The notes under the pieces were generated by a model. It saw nothing but the letters and a program-made list of their open reading frames with translations. It searched no databases and was not told the DNA's origin. 51,555 nt of DNA, taken from contig JARGNR010000001.1 of the NCBI GenBank assembly GCA_029212405.1, positions 34,496-86,050 of the forward strand, in the 5' to 3' direction. Made by a program: the position numbers and the translations under genes. Below are positions 35,940 through 44,371 of this stretch, piece after piece. The DNA is from Saprospiraceae bacterium. Lineage in GTDB: Bacteria; Bacteroidota; Bacteroidia; Chitinophagales; Saprospiraceae. Within the stretch, counting starts at the first letter, position 1. Each line of letters starts with the position of its first letter.

Positions 35940-37439
35940 TTACTTGATGTATTTTACTAGAAAATCTGCAATCTTTCTGTCATTGCTTAACCTAGGAACC
36001 TTATTCTGACCACCCAACTTTCCTTGATCTTTCATATATTCTCGAAAGGCCCCAGCTTGTAATGGTCTAATTTTTAGCGTCTGTAAAATATTCCCTTTTA
36101 TTAGGTCTTCGTAATAAATATTTTGACGCACCATTTCCAAGTCCACCTCTTTTGAAAACTCAAGTAAATTTTCTGGAACATGCTCAAATTCTACAAACCA
36201 CTCGTGGTAAGGCGTAGATCCATCGGAAGGGTTCACTTCTGGAGCCACCGTAAATTCTACCACTTTCAGTCCCTTTCTTTTTACTACGGTCATTAATGCC
36301 TCTTCTACTTCTTTACCTATAACATGTTCACCAAATGCACTGATGTAATGCTTTATTCTACCAGAAACAATAATCTTATACGGATCCAACGAAACAAATC
36401 GTACACAATCCCCAATACTATATCCCCAAAGCCCTGCATTATTATTGATGACTAGAGCATAATCTTTATCAAGCTCTACTTGATCTAATTTTAACCGAGT
36501 AGGGTTTTCATTATGCGCTTCCTGAACTGGAATAAATTCATAAAATATTCCGGATCGCGTGTTAAGCAATAAGCCCTTTTCATTTTGACTTACTTGAAAC
36601 GCTATAAACCCTTCTGAGGCAGGATACAACTCAACACTTGGAATCGATTCGCCAATGAGCCCTTCCAATTGTGCACGATAAGGTTCAAAATTTACACCCC
36701 CATACATAAATAGGTTGTAATTTGGAAAAATCTCCTTAATAGATGCCTTTCCAGTGCGTTCCAGTAACCTTTCATAATACATTTGTACCCATGGTGGAAT
36801 ACCTCCGATTAGACGCATGTCATTATGTAATGTCTCGTCAACAATTTTTTCTAGTTTTTCTTCCCATTCATCAATGCAATTCGTCTCAAAACTAGGCAAC
36901 TGATTCCCTTTCAACCAGATGGGAATTTCATGATTTACAATTCCAGATAATCTACCTGTTTTAATTCCACCTTTTTGACTAAGCTCAGGTGAGCCGGAAA
37001 GGAAGATCATTTTTCCATCAAAAACAGAACTGTTGTTGGACTCCGCAATATAGTTTAACATAGCATTACGGGCAGGATTCAAATGATTCGACATACTATC
37101 GTGTGTCAACGGAATGTATTTTACTCCGGATGTTGTCCCGCTTGTCTTTGCAAAATACTTAGGCACACCGGGCCACAATACATCTTTTTCGCCAGCTATG
37201 ATTAAATCCACATACGAACGAATTCCTTCATAATCTTTTACAGGAATGTGTTGCTTAAAGTCTTCATAGCTTTTAATATCATTAAATCGGTGATCTCTGC
37301 CAAACTTGGTTTTTTTAGCCTTGTCTACCAGATGATACATGATTTCATCCTGATCCTTGACCGCATTAGAAGCCCACCTTTTGATATTTCTGGCTGTCCA
37401 TTTAGCCACTGGTAATATTATTTTTGCTTTTATTCCCAT
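35940..37439 (-). CDS. GH3 auxin-responsive-promoter family protein
   Basis: A 499-residue protein of the GH3 family, an ANL-type adenylating superfamily. In plants GH3 enzymes join amino acids to acyl acids; the bacterial members are mostly uncharacterised. The ATP-binding loop is KTSGTTSGVKYIPLT near residue 107, and the family's ELYPASEGFIAFQ and DYALVINNNAGLWGYSIGDC are present. Length matches bacterial GH3 proteins. It stands alone: tRNA-Leu lies downstream and the divergent K+ channel upstream. Substrate is unknown. Confidence 0.9.
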   Translation of the reverse strand: MGIKAKIILPVAKWTARNIKRWASNAVKDQDEIMYHLVDKAKKTKFGRDHRFNDIKSYEDFKQHIPVKDYEGIRSYVDLIIAGEKDVLWPGVPKYFAKTSGTTSGVKYIPLTHDSMSNHLNPARNAMLNYIAESNNSSVFDGKMIFLSGSPELSQKGGIKTGRLSGIVNHEIPIWLKGNQLPSFETNCIDEWEEKLEKIVDETLHNDMRLIGGIPPWVQMYYERLLERTGKASIKEIFPNYNLFMYGGVNFEPYRAQLEGLIGESIPSVELYPASEGFIAFQVSQNEKGLLLNTRSGIFYEFIPVQEAHNENPTRLKLDQVELDKDYALVINNNAGLWGYSIGDCVRFVSLDPYKIIVSGRIKHYISAFGEHVIGKEVEEALMTVVKRKGLKVVEFTVAPEVNPSDGSTPYHEWFVEFEHVPENLLEFSKEVDLEMVRQNIYYEDLIKGNILQTLKIRPLQAGAFREYMKDQGKLGGQNKVPRLSNDRKIADFLVKYIK

Positions 37440-37503
37440 ATCAAGACGAAGGTAATTTATTTGCAGAATAAAGTACTTAACTTAAGTAAAAACAACACAG
37501 AAT

Positions 37504-37533
37504 TTGTGCACTATGTTTAAATACGTATTTTTG
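37504..37533 (+). promoter_or_regulatory. K+ channel promoter, full Bacteroidota consensus
   Basis: TTG (37504-37506) is followed after exactly 19 bases by TATTTTTG (37526-37533), matching the whole consensus. Transcription would begin near 37540, leaving a leader of only about 6 bases to the ATG at 37546 and about 13 to the TTG at 37553. Confidence 0.7.
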
Positions 37534-37552
37534 ACATTTCAAACCATGGAAT

Positions 37553-38521
37553 TTGGCAAAAAAAATCAATCATAAAAATAAAATCAAGTACGACGTATCC
37601 GAAACCGACGATTCAGTTTTCCTGCAAGCAAAAGAAATCCCAGGCGTACGTTTATTAAAACCAGATGGCTCATTTAATATTGAACGGAGAGGACTTTCTG
37701 ATTCAAATATGTACGAGAGAATTGTAAATTTCTCATGGACTAAAATCATTTTAGCATTTTTACTTTTCTACTTTTTCATCAATGCCATCTTCGCTTTACT
37801 TTTTCTATCCTGTGGTACGGAAAGTATAAATGGTATGGAATCTGGCACTCTTTGGGAAAACTACACGGGAATGCTGTACTTCAGTATCCAAACGTTTACT
37901 ACAGTCGGATACGGTCATTTAAATCCAGTCGGCTCTACGGCTAACTTAATATCAGCTTTTGTTGCATTCACAGGATTGATTTCTTTTGCTTTGCTTACCG
38001 GTTTGTCGTTTGCCAAATTTTCAAAACCTGAAGCCCATATTATTTTTAGTAAAAATATCCTCATTGCCCCCAACCCACTAAAAAATGAAAAGCCCTCTCT
38101 GCAATTCAGAATAGTCAATACATCCAAAAATCAACTTATTGATATGGAAGCCAGAGTAACAATCACTTGGCTGGAAGAAGTGGATGGCACTTTAAAACGA
38201 ATGTTTGAGCGACTAGATTTAGAATTGGAATCCATCCATCTTTTCCCACTAAACTGGACGATAATTCATATGATCGACAAGAGAAGCCCTTTGTATGAGC
38301 TGACAAAAGAACAAATGATTTCGAAAAACATGGAACTCTTGATTTTAGTTAAAGGGTTTGATGATACATACTCTCAAAAAATACACTCAAAACGATCTTA
38401 TAGCTTTTCAGATTTGGTAGACGGAGCTAGATTTATTTCTATGTATGAACACACTCATTCTAATACCGTCCTTCATCTAACACAAATTCATAATTTTGAG
38501 CCTTATCAATTTGATGATTAA
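37553..38521 (+). CDS. Inward-rectifier-type (KirBac) potassium channel
   Basis: A 322-residue channel subunit. After a cytoplasmic N terminus come an outer helix (~62-86), a pore loop with the selectivity filter TTVGYG (filter TVGYG at 117-121), an inner helix (~128-150), and a C-terminal cytoplasmic immunoglobulin-like domain (~160-310: LQFRIVNTSKNQLIDMEARV is typical of Kir). The frame opens only with TTG at 37553. An ATG at 37546 is one base out of frame, separated by GGC-A8; losing one A would give MEFGKKINHKNK in frame. So either a TTG start, a sequencing or natural indel in the A tract, or slippage. Confidence 0.9.
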   Translation: MAKKINHKNKIKYDVSETDDSVFLQAKEIPGVRLLKPDGSFNIERRGLSDSNMYERIVNFSWTKIILAFLLFYFFINAIFALLFLSCGTESINGMESGTLWENYTGMLYFSIQTFTTVGYGHLNPVGSTANLISAFVAFTGLISFALLTGLSFAKFSKPEAHIIFSKNILIAPNPLKNEKPSLQFRIVNTSKNQLIDMEARVTITWLEEVDGTLKRMFERLDLELESIHLFPLNWTIIHMIDKRSPLYELTKEQMISKNMELLILVKGFDDTYSQKIHSKRSYSFSDLVDGARFISMYEHTHSNTVLHLTQIHNFEPYQFDD

Positions 38522-38626
38522 AAAAATAAAGACCAATTCAATAAATTATTGGTAGGAATTAAACCTCTTAGTATTATTTTAGTCATACTACTATAACTTT
38601 TATTTGCGGACTAGAAAATCTCTATT

Positions 38627-39175
38627 TTGAAACATAAGCTCACTGACGAACAACTCTTGGAATTGATCGGTCTGAATAAGGAAAGTGGATTTCGTACGTT
38701 GATGCATCAATATCAGGAACAGACGTATTGGCACATAAGAAGAATGGTCACAACCCATGAAGATGCAGATGATGTTGTGCAAAATACGTTCATCAAGATT
38801 TTTAAGAATCTTGACAAGTTTAAAGGAGATTCTAAATTGTACACCTGGATTTATCGAATAGCTACAAATGAAAGCTTGACTTTTTTAAAAAAAAGAAAGA
38901 AAAGGAATTCGGAATCTATAGATGAGTCTGAAAACACACTAGATAATAAATTAGTAGCTGATGCTTACTTTGACGGCAACGAAGTTCAACTAAAACTACA
39001 AAGAGCAATTATCGCACTGCCAGAAAAACAGAAAGCAGTATTTAACTTAAGATATTATGAAGAAATGCCGTACAACGATATGTCTGAAATTCTAGAAACA
39101 TCCGTTGGCGCATTAAAAGCCTCTTACCATCATGCTGTTAAAAAGATTGAAGAATACATAAGAAATGAAAAATAA
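38627..39175 (+). CDS. ECF-type RNA polymerase sigma factor
   Basis: A 182-residue sigma-70 family (ECF) factor. Region 2 is near residues 25-90 (LMHQYQEQTYWHIRRMV, then DADDVVQNTFIKIF, the conserved core-binding motif), and region 4 is near 120-175 (LPEKQKAVFNLRYYEEM, then SVGALKASYHHAVKKIE). The start is TTG at 38627. The downstream anti-sigma-like gene overlaps its end by 11 bases, so the two are made together. It probably controls an envelope response and its own operon, but no target is shown. Confidence 0.93.
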   Translation: MKHKLTDEQLLELIGLNKESGFRTLMHQYQEQTYWHIRRMVTTHEDADDVVQNTFIKIFKNLDKFKGDSKLYTWIYRIATNESLTFLKKRKKRNSESIDESENTLDNKLVADAYFDGNEVQLKLQRAIIALPEKQKAVFNLRYYEEMPYNDMSEILETSVGALKASYHHAVKKIEEYIRNEK

Positions 39176-39710
39176 ACCAAACATAGAAATAAAAGATATC
39201 GCTCCTACTCTATTTTCGATGGATAAGAAGAATCCATTTAAGGTTCCACATGGGTATTTTTCTGAGCTAGAAGAAAAAATCTATTCCTCTGTAGATGTAA
39301 GCGAAAAAATCACAAATGATTTGCCAGAAGGATACTTTGAAAACTTATCTAATCAGGTGGTATCTAGGGCAAAGGAAAAAAGACAATCCAGGATCATTCA
39401 CTTTTTCAGCAAAAGAAGATTATCTATTGCTGCTTCTTTCCTTTTCTTATTCTGTGCATCCTATTTTTTTATTTCTCAGTCGAACACTGTACAACCAGAA
39501 AATGAAATTGCCTTTGAAATGGAGGAGGTGGAAGAAGCATTGGATTATTTAATTGAAAATGATCATTTATACCTATCAGACTTAATCAGCTTAGACTATT
39601 TAACAGAAGCTGAATTTGAAGACGGCAATGATCTTGACGAAATTGAAGATAGTGAATGGGAAGATTTATTAGAAGAAATAGACCCTGAAGATTTAGAAGA
39701 ATTACTATAA
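39165..39710 (+). CDS. Anti-sigma-factor-like membrane protein
   Basis: A 181-residue single-pass protein. The cytoplasmic N-terminal ~85 residues contain two copies of a P-x-GYF motif (PHGYF at 28-32, PEGYF at 54-58), common in Bacteroidota proteins encoded next to ECF sigma factors. One hydrophobic helix follows at ~86-104 (RLSIAASFLFLFCASYFF). The ~75-residue periplasmic tail is extremely acidic (DGNDLDEIEDSEWEDLLEE) with no cysteines. It overlaps the sigma gene by 11 bases (ATGAAAAATAA), typical of an anti-sigma factor. It lacks a recognisable zinc-binding anti-sigma domain, so the call rests on context and layout. Confidence 0.7.
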   Translation: MKNKPNIEIKDIAPTLFSMDKKNPFKVPHGYFSELEEKIYSSVDVSEKITNDLPEGYFENLSNQVVSRAKEKRQSRIIHFFSKRRLSIAASFLFLFCASYFFISQSNTVQPENEIAFEMEEVEEALDYLIENDHLYLSDLISLDYLTEAEFEDGNDLDEIEDSEWEDLLEEIDPEDLEELL

Positions 39711-39728
39711 CCTAGAAATTAATATCAC

Positions 39729-40211
39729 ATGAAATATATACACACATTACTCCTTGCTCTTGTCTTTTCATTTGTCCTCATGGGCCAACAGACTACCCCC
39801 GAAAGAGCGGAAAGGAGGGAGAAAATGGAAAACAGAATTGAAAGTCAAAAAGTAGCTTACATTACTCAAAAATTGGACTTATCTCCTACTGAAGCTCAGA
39901 AGTTTTGGCCCATATATAATGAATACCAATCAAAATCCAAAACGCTTCGAGTCAACTATAAAGAGAACCTAAATCAAGCCGACATTGAATCAAAAGATGC
40001 AGATCAATTTTTGAATGATCTATTCTTACAAGAACAAAAAGAACTTGACCTCAAACGAGAATATTTTGACAAGCTGAAGACAAGCATTCCTTCAAAGAAA
40101 GTAGCTAAGCTTTATATTATTGAAAAGAAGTTCAGAGAAGAGATATTGGAAAAAATCCGAAACCAAATAGGAAAGAAAAAAAGAAAGGCAAGAAGAAATA
40201 GAACCAATTAA
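39729..40211 (+). CDS. Spy/CpxP-like periplasmic protein of the sigma operon
   Basis: A 160-residue exported protein with a signal peptide (MKYIHTLLLALVFSFVLMG) and a helical, highly charged body (RRKMENRIESQKVAYITQKL-like segments; LDLSPTEAQKFWPIYNEYQ). It ends in a very basic tail (KKKRKARRNRTN). The layout resembles Bacteroidota proteins annotated as 'sensor of ECF-type sigma factor', related to Spy/CpxP-type periplasmic chaperones. It starts 18 bases after the anti-sigma gene, so the three form an operon. An inferred role is sensing periplasmic stress; not shown by the sequence alone. Confidence 0.65.
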   Translation: MKYIHTLLLALVFSFVLMGQQTTPERAERREKMENRIESQKVAYITQKLDLSPTEAQKFWPIYNEYQSKSKTLRVNYKENLNQADIESKDADQFLNDLFLQEQKELDLKREYFDKLKTSIPSKKVAKLYIIEKKFREEILEKIRNQIGKKKRKARRNRTN

Positions 40212-40277
40212 TTGATTCTTACAACGCTTTACTATACATGATTTTTGAGACAAACTAATGTCACCGGTTTGAATTTG

Positions 40278-40285
40278 TATCTTTG
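40278..40285 (+). promoter_or_regulatory. Candidate promoter -7 box of the EamA gene
   Basis: TATCTTTG matches TAnnTTTG 20 bases before the EamA ATG. The -33 TTG is not at ideal spacing. Confidence 0.45.
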
Positions 40286-40305
40286 CAGAAGTCAAACTTC
40301 AAACC

Positions 40306-41208
40306 ATGAATGAAAACATCAAGGCTCATCTTGCCTTGATTTCGGTGGCTATTATCTATGGCCTTAATTATACCATTGCAAAAGATGTAATGGTAAAAGG
40401 ATTTATGACTCCATTTGGTTTCATTATGATGAGAACCATTGCAGGTCTAGTTTTGTTTTTACTTTTCCACACCCTCTTTATTAAAGAGACAATGGAAAAA
40501 AAAGATATTGCCTATGCTGCATTATGCAGTGTGTTTGGAGTGGCAATAAACATGCTTGCTTTTTTTGAAGGCTTAAAGCATACTTCTCCCATTCACGGAT
40601 CCTTATTTATGGTACTATGCCCTATCCTTATTCTCCTTATAAGTGCTGTTATAATTAAGGAGAGAATTACCAATAAAAAGATATTTGGTATCCTCATTGG
40701 CTTATTAGGTGCTGCTATTTTAATTATTCATAGTGGAACATCAAATGACAAAGTAGCTTCCTTTTATGGTGATGCCCTCATCATGCTAAATGCTACATCT
40801 TTTGCCCTATACCTTGTTTTGGTGCGTAAACTCATGAAAAAATATCATCCCATCACTGTAATAAAATGGGTATTTGTCTTCGGCACACTTCTGGTTATCC
40901 CTTTTGGGGGGAATGAGCTTTTAGCCACAGATTGGGCTTCAATTCCTCAAAGTATTTGGTTGGCCATAGGATACGTTCTCTTTTTTACGACTTTTCTAAC
41001 CTATTTACTTAATGGCTATGCATTAACCAAAGTTCTCCCTTCAACGGTAGGCTTCTATATCTACTTCCAACCACTTATTGCTACGGCTTTTGCTATAGCC
41101 TGCGGAAAAGACCATTTGGATCTACTTAAAATCGTCTCTGCAATTTGTTTATTTTATGGTGTTTTTTTGATTAATAAACAGCCTGTAAAACAACCAAAAA
41201 CCACATAA
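40306..41208 (+). CDS. EamA-family (DMT) transporter
   Basis: A 300-residue inner-membrane protein with ten hydrophobic helices arranged as two EamA repeats: residues ~5-135 and ~150-290. The first repeat starts AHLALISVAIIYGLNYTIAK and holds ILLISAVIIKERITNKKI; the second holds STVGFYIYFQPLIATAFAIA. DMT transporters export or exchange small metabolites such as amino acids, purines or nucleotide sugars; the substrate cannot be assigned. It is preceded by its own -7 box and is not part of the sigma operon. Confidence 0.9.
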   Translation: MNENIKAHLALISVAIIYGLNYTIAKDVMVKGFMTPFGFIMMRTIAGLVLFLLFHTLFIKETMEKKDIAYAALCSVFGVAINMLAFFEGLKHTSPIHGSLFMVLCPILILLISAVIIKERITNKKIFGILIGLLGAAILIIHSGTSNDKVASFYGDALIMLNATSFALYLVLVRKLMKKYHPITVIKWVFVFGTLLVIPFGGNELLATDWASIPQSIWLAIGYVLFFTTFLTYLLNGYALTKVLPSTVGFYIYFQPLIATAFAIACGKDHLDLLKIVSAICLFYGVFLINKQPVKQPKTT

Positions 41209-41445
41209 AATCGAACTTTTAAAATAAAAAGTTAGAAAAGGCTAAAAAAAATCTCTCTCTGTATGTAAAAAAGGAATCATGTGTATCATTGTGGAATATA
41301 ACGATTTAAAAATTTAAAAAAGTATACTCAATTCGCATATACTACTGAATAACAATTACTTACAAACAAATAAAACAAATTTATTATACAAAAATAATGT
41401 GGAAAAAAAGTCTATTTGATCTGGCTCATCTGTCCATAATTTATC

Positions 41446-41453
41446 TATATTTG
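41446..41453 (+). promoter_or_regulatory. Candidate promoter -7 box of the TPR gene
   Basis: TATATTTG matches TAnnTTTG about 39 bases before the TPR-protein ATG. It is in the 283-base gap after the EamA gene, which otherwise shows only a weak AACTTTT/AAAAGTT hairpin just past that gene's stop. Confidence 0.4.
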
Positions 41454-41491
41454 ATCGACGAATTTATAATCCTGTACCCATTATATTATAT

Positions 41492-42895
41492 ATGGAACAA
41501 AGAACAAAACGAGATTCTGCGTTGATAAGTCTCGTTTCTGAATTCGAAGCCAACTTTGAAAATGGAAACGTAGAATATTTGAATGAGAAGTCTTTTTTTC
41601 AACTCATCAAGTATTATGAAGACTATCGAGAGTACGATAAAGCACTCGACGTAGCTAAACTTGCACTGGAACAATATAGATATAGATCTGATTTTTATAT
41701 ATCACTATGTAGATTATTATTGAAATTAAACAAGGTCAATGATTGTCTACTTAATCTAGAAATTGCAGAATCTATAGCACCTTATGAAAATGAAATAATC
41801 ATTTTAAAAGTAAGGGCACTAGCCTTGAATGGTGACTACGACTTAGCATTTATAGAACTAGATGGACTGAAGACGGTATCTCTGAAAGGAGACCTAGTAG
41901 AGGTTTTACTCTGTGAAGCAGAAATTTATGCGGAGATGAGTAGCCACGGTCAGATGTTTGATAGTTTAAAAAGTGCCTTAGAAATTGAAAACACGAATAC
42001 AGAAGCTCTCGAAAAATTTTGGGTAGCTACTGAATTGAGTAAACGATACATCGAATGTGCTCAATACATGTCAACACTGATTGATAAAAATCCATACAAT
42101 TCACTTGCATGGTATAATCTGGGACATGCCTTATCATTTTCTGGTGAATATGAAAAAGCAATTGATGCTATTGAATATTCTTTCATTATCAATCCTGATT
42201 TTGAAGAAGGATATATGGAATGTGCTGATTTATGTTGCCAAATAAAAGACTTTGGCAAAGCACTAAAAGTATACCAAGAAGCAATCGATTATTTTGGTGA
42301 AGACAATGACTTGCTTATTAATATTTCAGAGTGCCAGATGTACTTGAATAAGACAGCTGAATGTAAAAACAATCTTTACAAAGCAATCAAGCAAGACCCA
42401 TACAACGATGAAATTTATTTCTTTCTGGCTGAATGTTATAGCAAAGAAGAAAAATGGTATAGTGCTATAAATGCATACCATAAGGCAATTGACATCGAGG
42501 ATGGTTCAGGAGATTATTACCTTGGTCTGGCAAGAGCATATGTTGCTGTAGAAGATTATAATAAAGCAACAATCAACTTTCATCTATCGGTAAGTGATGG
42601 ACCAGAACAAACTCATTTCTGGAGAGAATTCACTTCCTTTTTACTGAAATTAGGTTTGTATGAAGAATCTCTTCAGATCTTGGATGAAGCTGAAGAATAT
42701 ACTTTTGGAGCAGATTTATTGTACTGTAGAGCAATGGTCAATTTCTTCCTCAAAAAGAAAAAGTTAGGCTTAGAAATATTAGAAGAGGCACTGCTTGAGG
42801 ACTTTTCATTGCATACAATCATATATAAGTTGGCACCCGAATTAGAAGTTGACAAAGAAATCAGCAGTATGATAGCTTACTTTGCTGGAGAGTAA
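41492..42895 (+). CDS. Tetratricopeptide-repeat protein
   Basis: A 467-residue protein made almost entirely of TPR-like helix pairs. Clear units include AWYNLGHALSFSGEYEKAID near residue 208, YMECADLCCQIKDFGKALKV, YFFLAECYSKEEKWYSAIN and YYLGLARAYVAVEDYNKAT, so ten or more repeats. It has no signal peptide and no catalytic domain, so it is probably cytoplasmic and works as a protein-protein scaffold. Bacteroidota genomes commonly carry similar proteins of unknown role. It is followed by a T-tailed terminator; no neighbour suggests a partner. Confidence 0.85.
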   Translation: MEQRTKRDSALISLVSEFEANFENGNVEYLNEKSFFQLIKYYEDYREYDKALDVAKLALEQYRYRSDFYISLCRLLLKLNKVNDCLLNLEIAESIAPYENEIIILKVRALALNGDYDLAFIELDGLKTVSLKGDLVEVLLCEAEIYAEMSSHGQMFDSLKSALEIENTNTEALEKFWVATELSKRYIECAQYMSTLIDKNPYNSLAWYNLGHALSFSGEYEKAIDAIEYSFIINPDFEEGYMECADLCCQIKDFGKALKVYQEAIDYFGEDNDLLINISECQMYLNKTAECKNNLYKAIKQDPYNDEIYFFLAECYSKEEKWYSAINAYHKAIDIEDGSGDYYLGLARAYVAVEDYNKATINFHLSVSDGPEQTHFWREFTSFLLKLGLYEESLQILDEAEEYTFGADLLYCRAMVNFFLKKKKLGLEILEEALLEDFSLHTIIYKLAPELEVDKEISSMIAYFAGE

Positions 42896-42975
42896 TAGAA
42901 TATTAAACACCTTATAAAAGAAAATAAAGATACTCAAGAACTCAATCTATTGGTTGAGATAATAACCAAAACTCG

Positions 42976-43007
42976 AAGCTGCTTGCATCAATCAAGCAGC
43001 TTTTTTT
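42976..43007 (+). terminator. Intrinsic terminator of the TPR gene
   Basis: Ten-pair stem AAGCTGCTTG/CAAGCAGCTT with a CATCAAT loop and a run of T, about 80 bases past the stop. Confidence 0.88.
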
Positions 43008-43152
43008 ATTTCATAATTCTATTTTTTCTATCCCTTTCATCCAAATAGGTAAAATAATATTATTTACTCTCGAATAATTACAGAATTTTGAACCTCTGTC
43101 TGTAAAGATTGTTTTATAATTATTCTTTCTCTGTTTTCAAATGAAGTTTTAT

Positions 43153-43160
43153 TACTTTCG
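43153..43160 (+). promoter_or_regulatory. Candidate promoter -7 box of the aspartoacylase-family gene
   Basis: TACTTTCG differs from TAnnTTTG at one base; CTG sits at the exact 19-base spacing upstream in place of TTG. It lies about 28 bases before the ATG. Confidence 0.35.
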
Positions 43161-43188
43161 CATTCTAAATAGTTGATTTTATCCCAGC

Positions 43189-44127
43189 ATGCATTCCGAG
43201 AGAATAATATCGAAATATACTGGTACCAACCCAGGCCCTCTCCTCATCGTTTTTGGAGGTATGCATGGCAATGAACCTGCAGGTATAAAAGCCATTGAAT
43301 TGATGGCAAAAATGCTGATTGTAGAACCCATTACAAATCCAGAATTCAGATACAACGGTACATTTTTAGGTATAATTGGAAATTTACAAGCCTACCATAA
43401 AAATCAACGATTTATTAAACAAGATTTAAATCGATCTTTTACCGAAGAGAATATTAAACGAGTTGACAACACACCAGAATCCGAACTCCAAGACGAGTTG
43501 CTCGAAATCAAACAAATCCTGAAAATTGTAAGAGAGACCATTGAGGAGGTAAAACCTGAGAAAGTCATCGTTTTAGATCTACATACTACATCTTCTTATG
43601 GAGGTATTTTCACCATTACCACAGATGATCCTGAAAGTATAAGAATTGCTGTAGAATTGCATGCTCCAGTAATCAAAGGAATGCTCAAAGGCATCAAAGG
43701 GACAACTTTACACTTCTTTAATTCAGAAAATTTTGGTGTAAATATGATTCCTGTAACTTTTGAATCAGGGCAACATGATGAAACCTTATCGATAAACAGA
43801 GCTATTGCAGCAATTACAAACTGCATGCGTACCATTGGAAGTGTTTCTCCAGAGCATGTTGAAAACCAACACGATACATTACTCATTGAACATAGTAAAC
43901 ACCTCCCCAAAGTATCTGAATTGATATCAAAACACAACATCAACAAAGGAGACAACTTTAGTATGATACCCAACTATAAAAACTTTCAAAAAATCAGATC
44001 TGGAGAAATAATAGCCAGAGACAATGAAGGACCTATAGAAGCACCTGAGGATGCATTATTGCTTATGCCCCTCTATCAATCACAAGGAGAAGATGGTTTT
44101 TTCTTAATTAAGAAGCTAGAATACTAG
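43189..44127 (+). CDS. Succinylglutamate desuccinylase/aspartoacylase-family metallohydrolase
   Basis: A 312-residue M14-type zinc carboxypeptidase-fold enzyme. Zinc ligands are seen in GGMHGNEPAG (His26, Glu29) and in DLHTTSSYGG (second His near residue 130); LNRSF and ESGQHDE are also family signatures. Members cleave an acyl group from an amino acid (succinylglutamate, N-acetylaspartate) or related amides. The length and N terminus fit the AstE/AspA-like group. No arginine-degradation genes are next to it, so the physiological substrate is open. It stands between two promoter-terminator bounded units. Confidence 0.88.
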   Translation: MHSERIISKYTGTNPGPLLIVFGGMHGNEPAGIKAIELMAKMLIVEPITNPEFRYNGTFLGIIGNLQAYHKNQRFIKQDLNRSFTEENIKRVDNTPESELQDELLEIKQILKIVRETIEEVKPEKVIVLDLHTTSSYGGIFTITTDDPESIRIAVELHAPVIKGMLKGIKGTTLHFFNSENFGVNMIPVTFESGQHDETLSINRAIAAITNCMRTIGSVSPEHVENQHDTLLIEHSKHLPKVSELISKHNINKGDNFSMIPNYKNFQKIRSGEIIARDNEGPIEAPEDALLLMPLYQSQGEDGFFLIKKLEY

Positions 44128-44148
44128 TTATCCCCTAATTTACAATTG

Positions 44149-44167
44149 AAAGTTATTAACTTTTTTT
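44149..44167 (+). terminator. Possible weak terminator after the aspartoacylase-family gene
   Basis: Six-pair stem AAAGTT/AACTTT with an ATT loop and a T run. AT-only pairs make it weak. Confidence 0.4.
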
Positions 44168-44247
44168 AAAAATTATTGCAACAAGAAGATTACCCCTAAC
44201 CACCACCCTATCAGCCATTTAAAAATATAATAATACCATATATCACA

Positions 44248-44255
44248 TATCTTTG
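44248..44255 (+). promoter_or_regulatory. Candidate promoter -7 box of the giant surface-protein gene
   Basis: TATCTTTG matches TAnnTTTG about 117 bases before the chosen ATG. No TTG at the expected -33 spacing. Confidence 0.35.
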
Positions 44256-44371
44256 ATTTTGCGATTAGCAGCGAATTCAAAATTTATTCATTCTTGTCAA
44301 TAGGCTTAACAATTTTGATTATTTTGCGTGACTTTTATGTGACCAGTTTTTGTATGACAAACAACCTAAAG

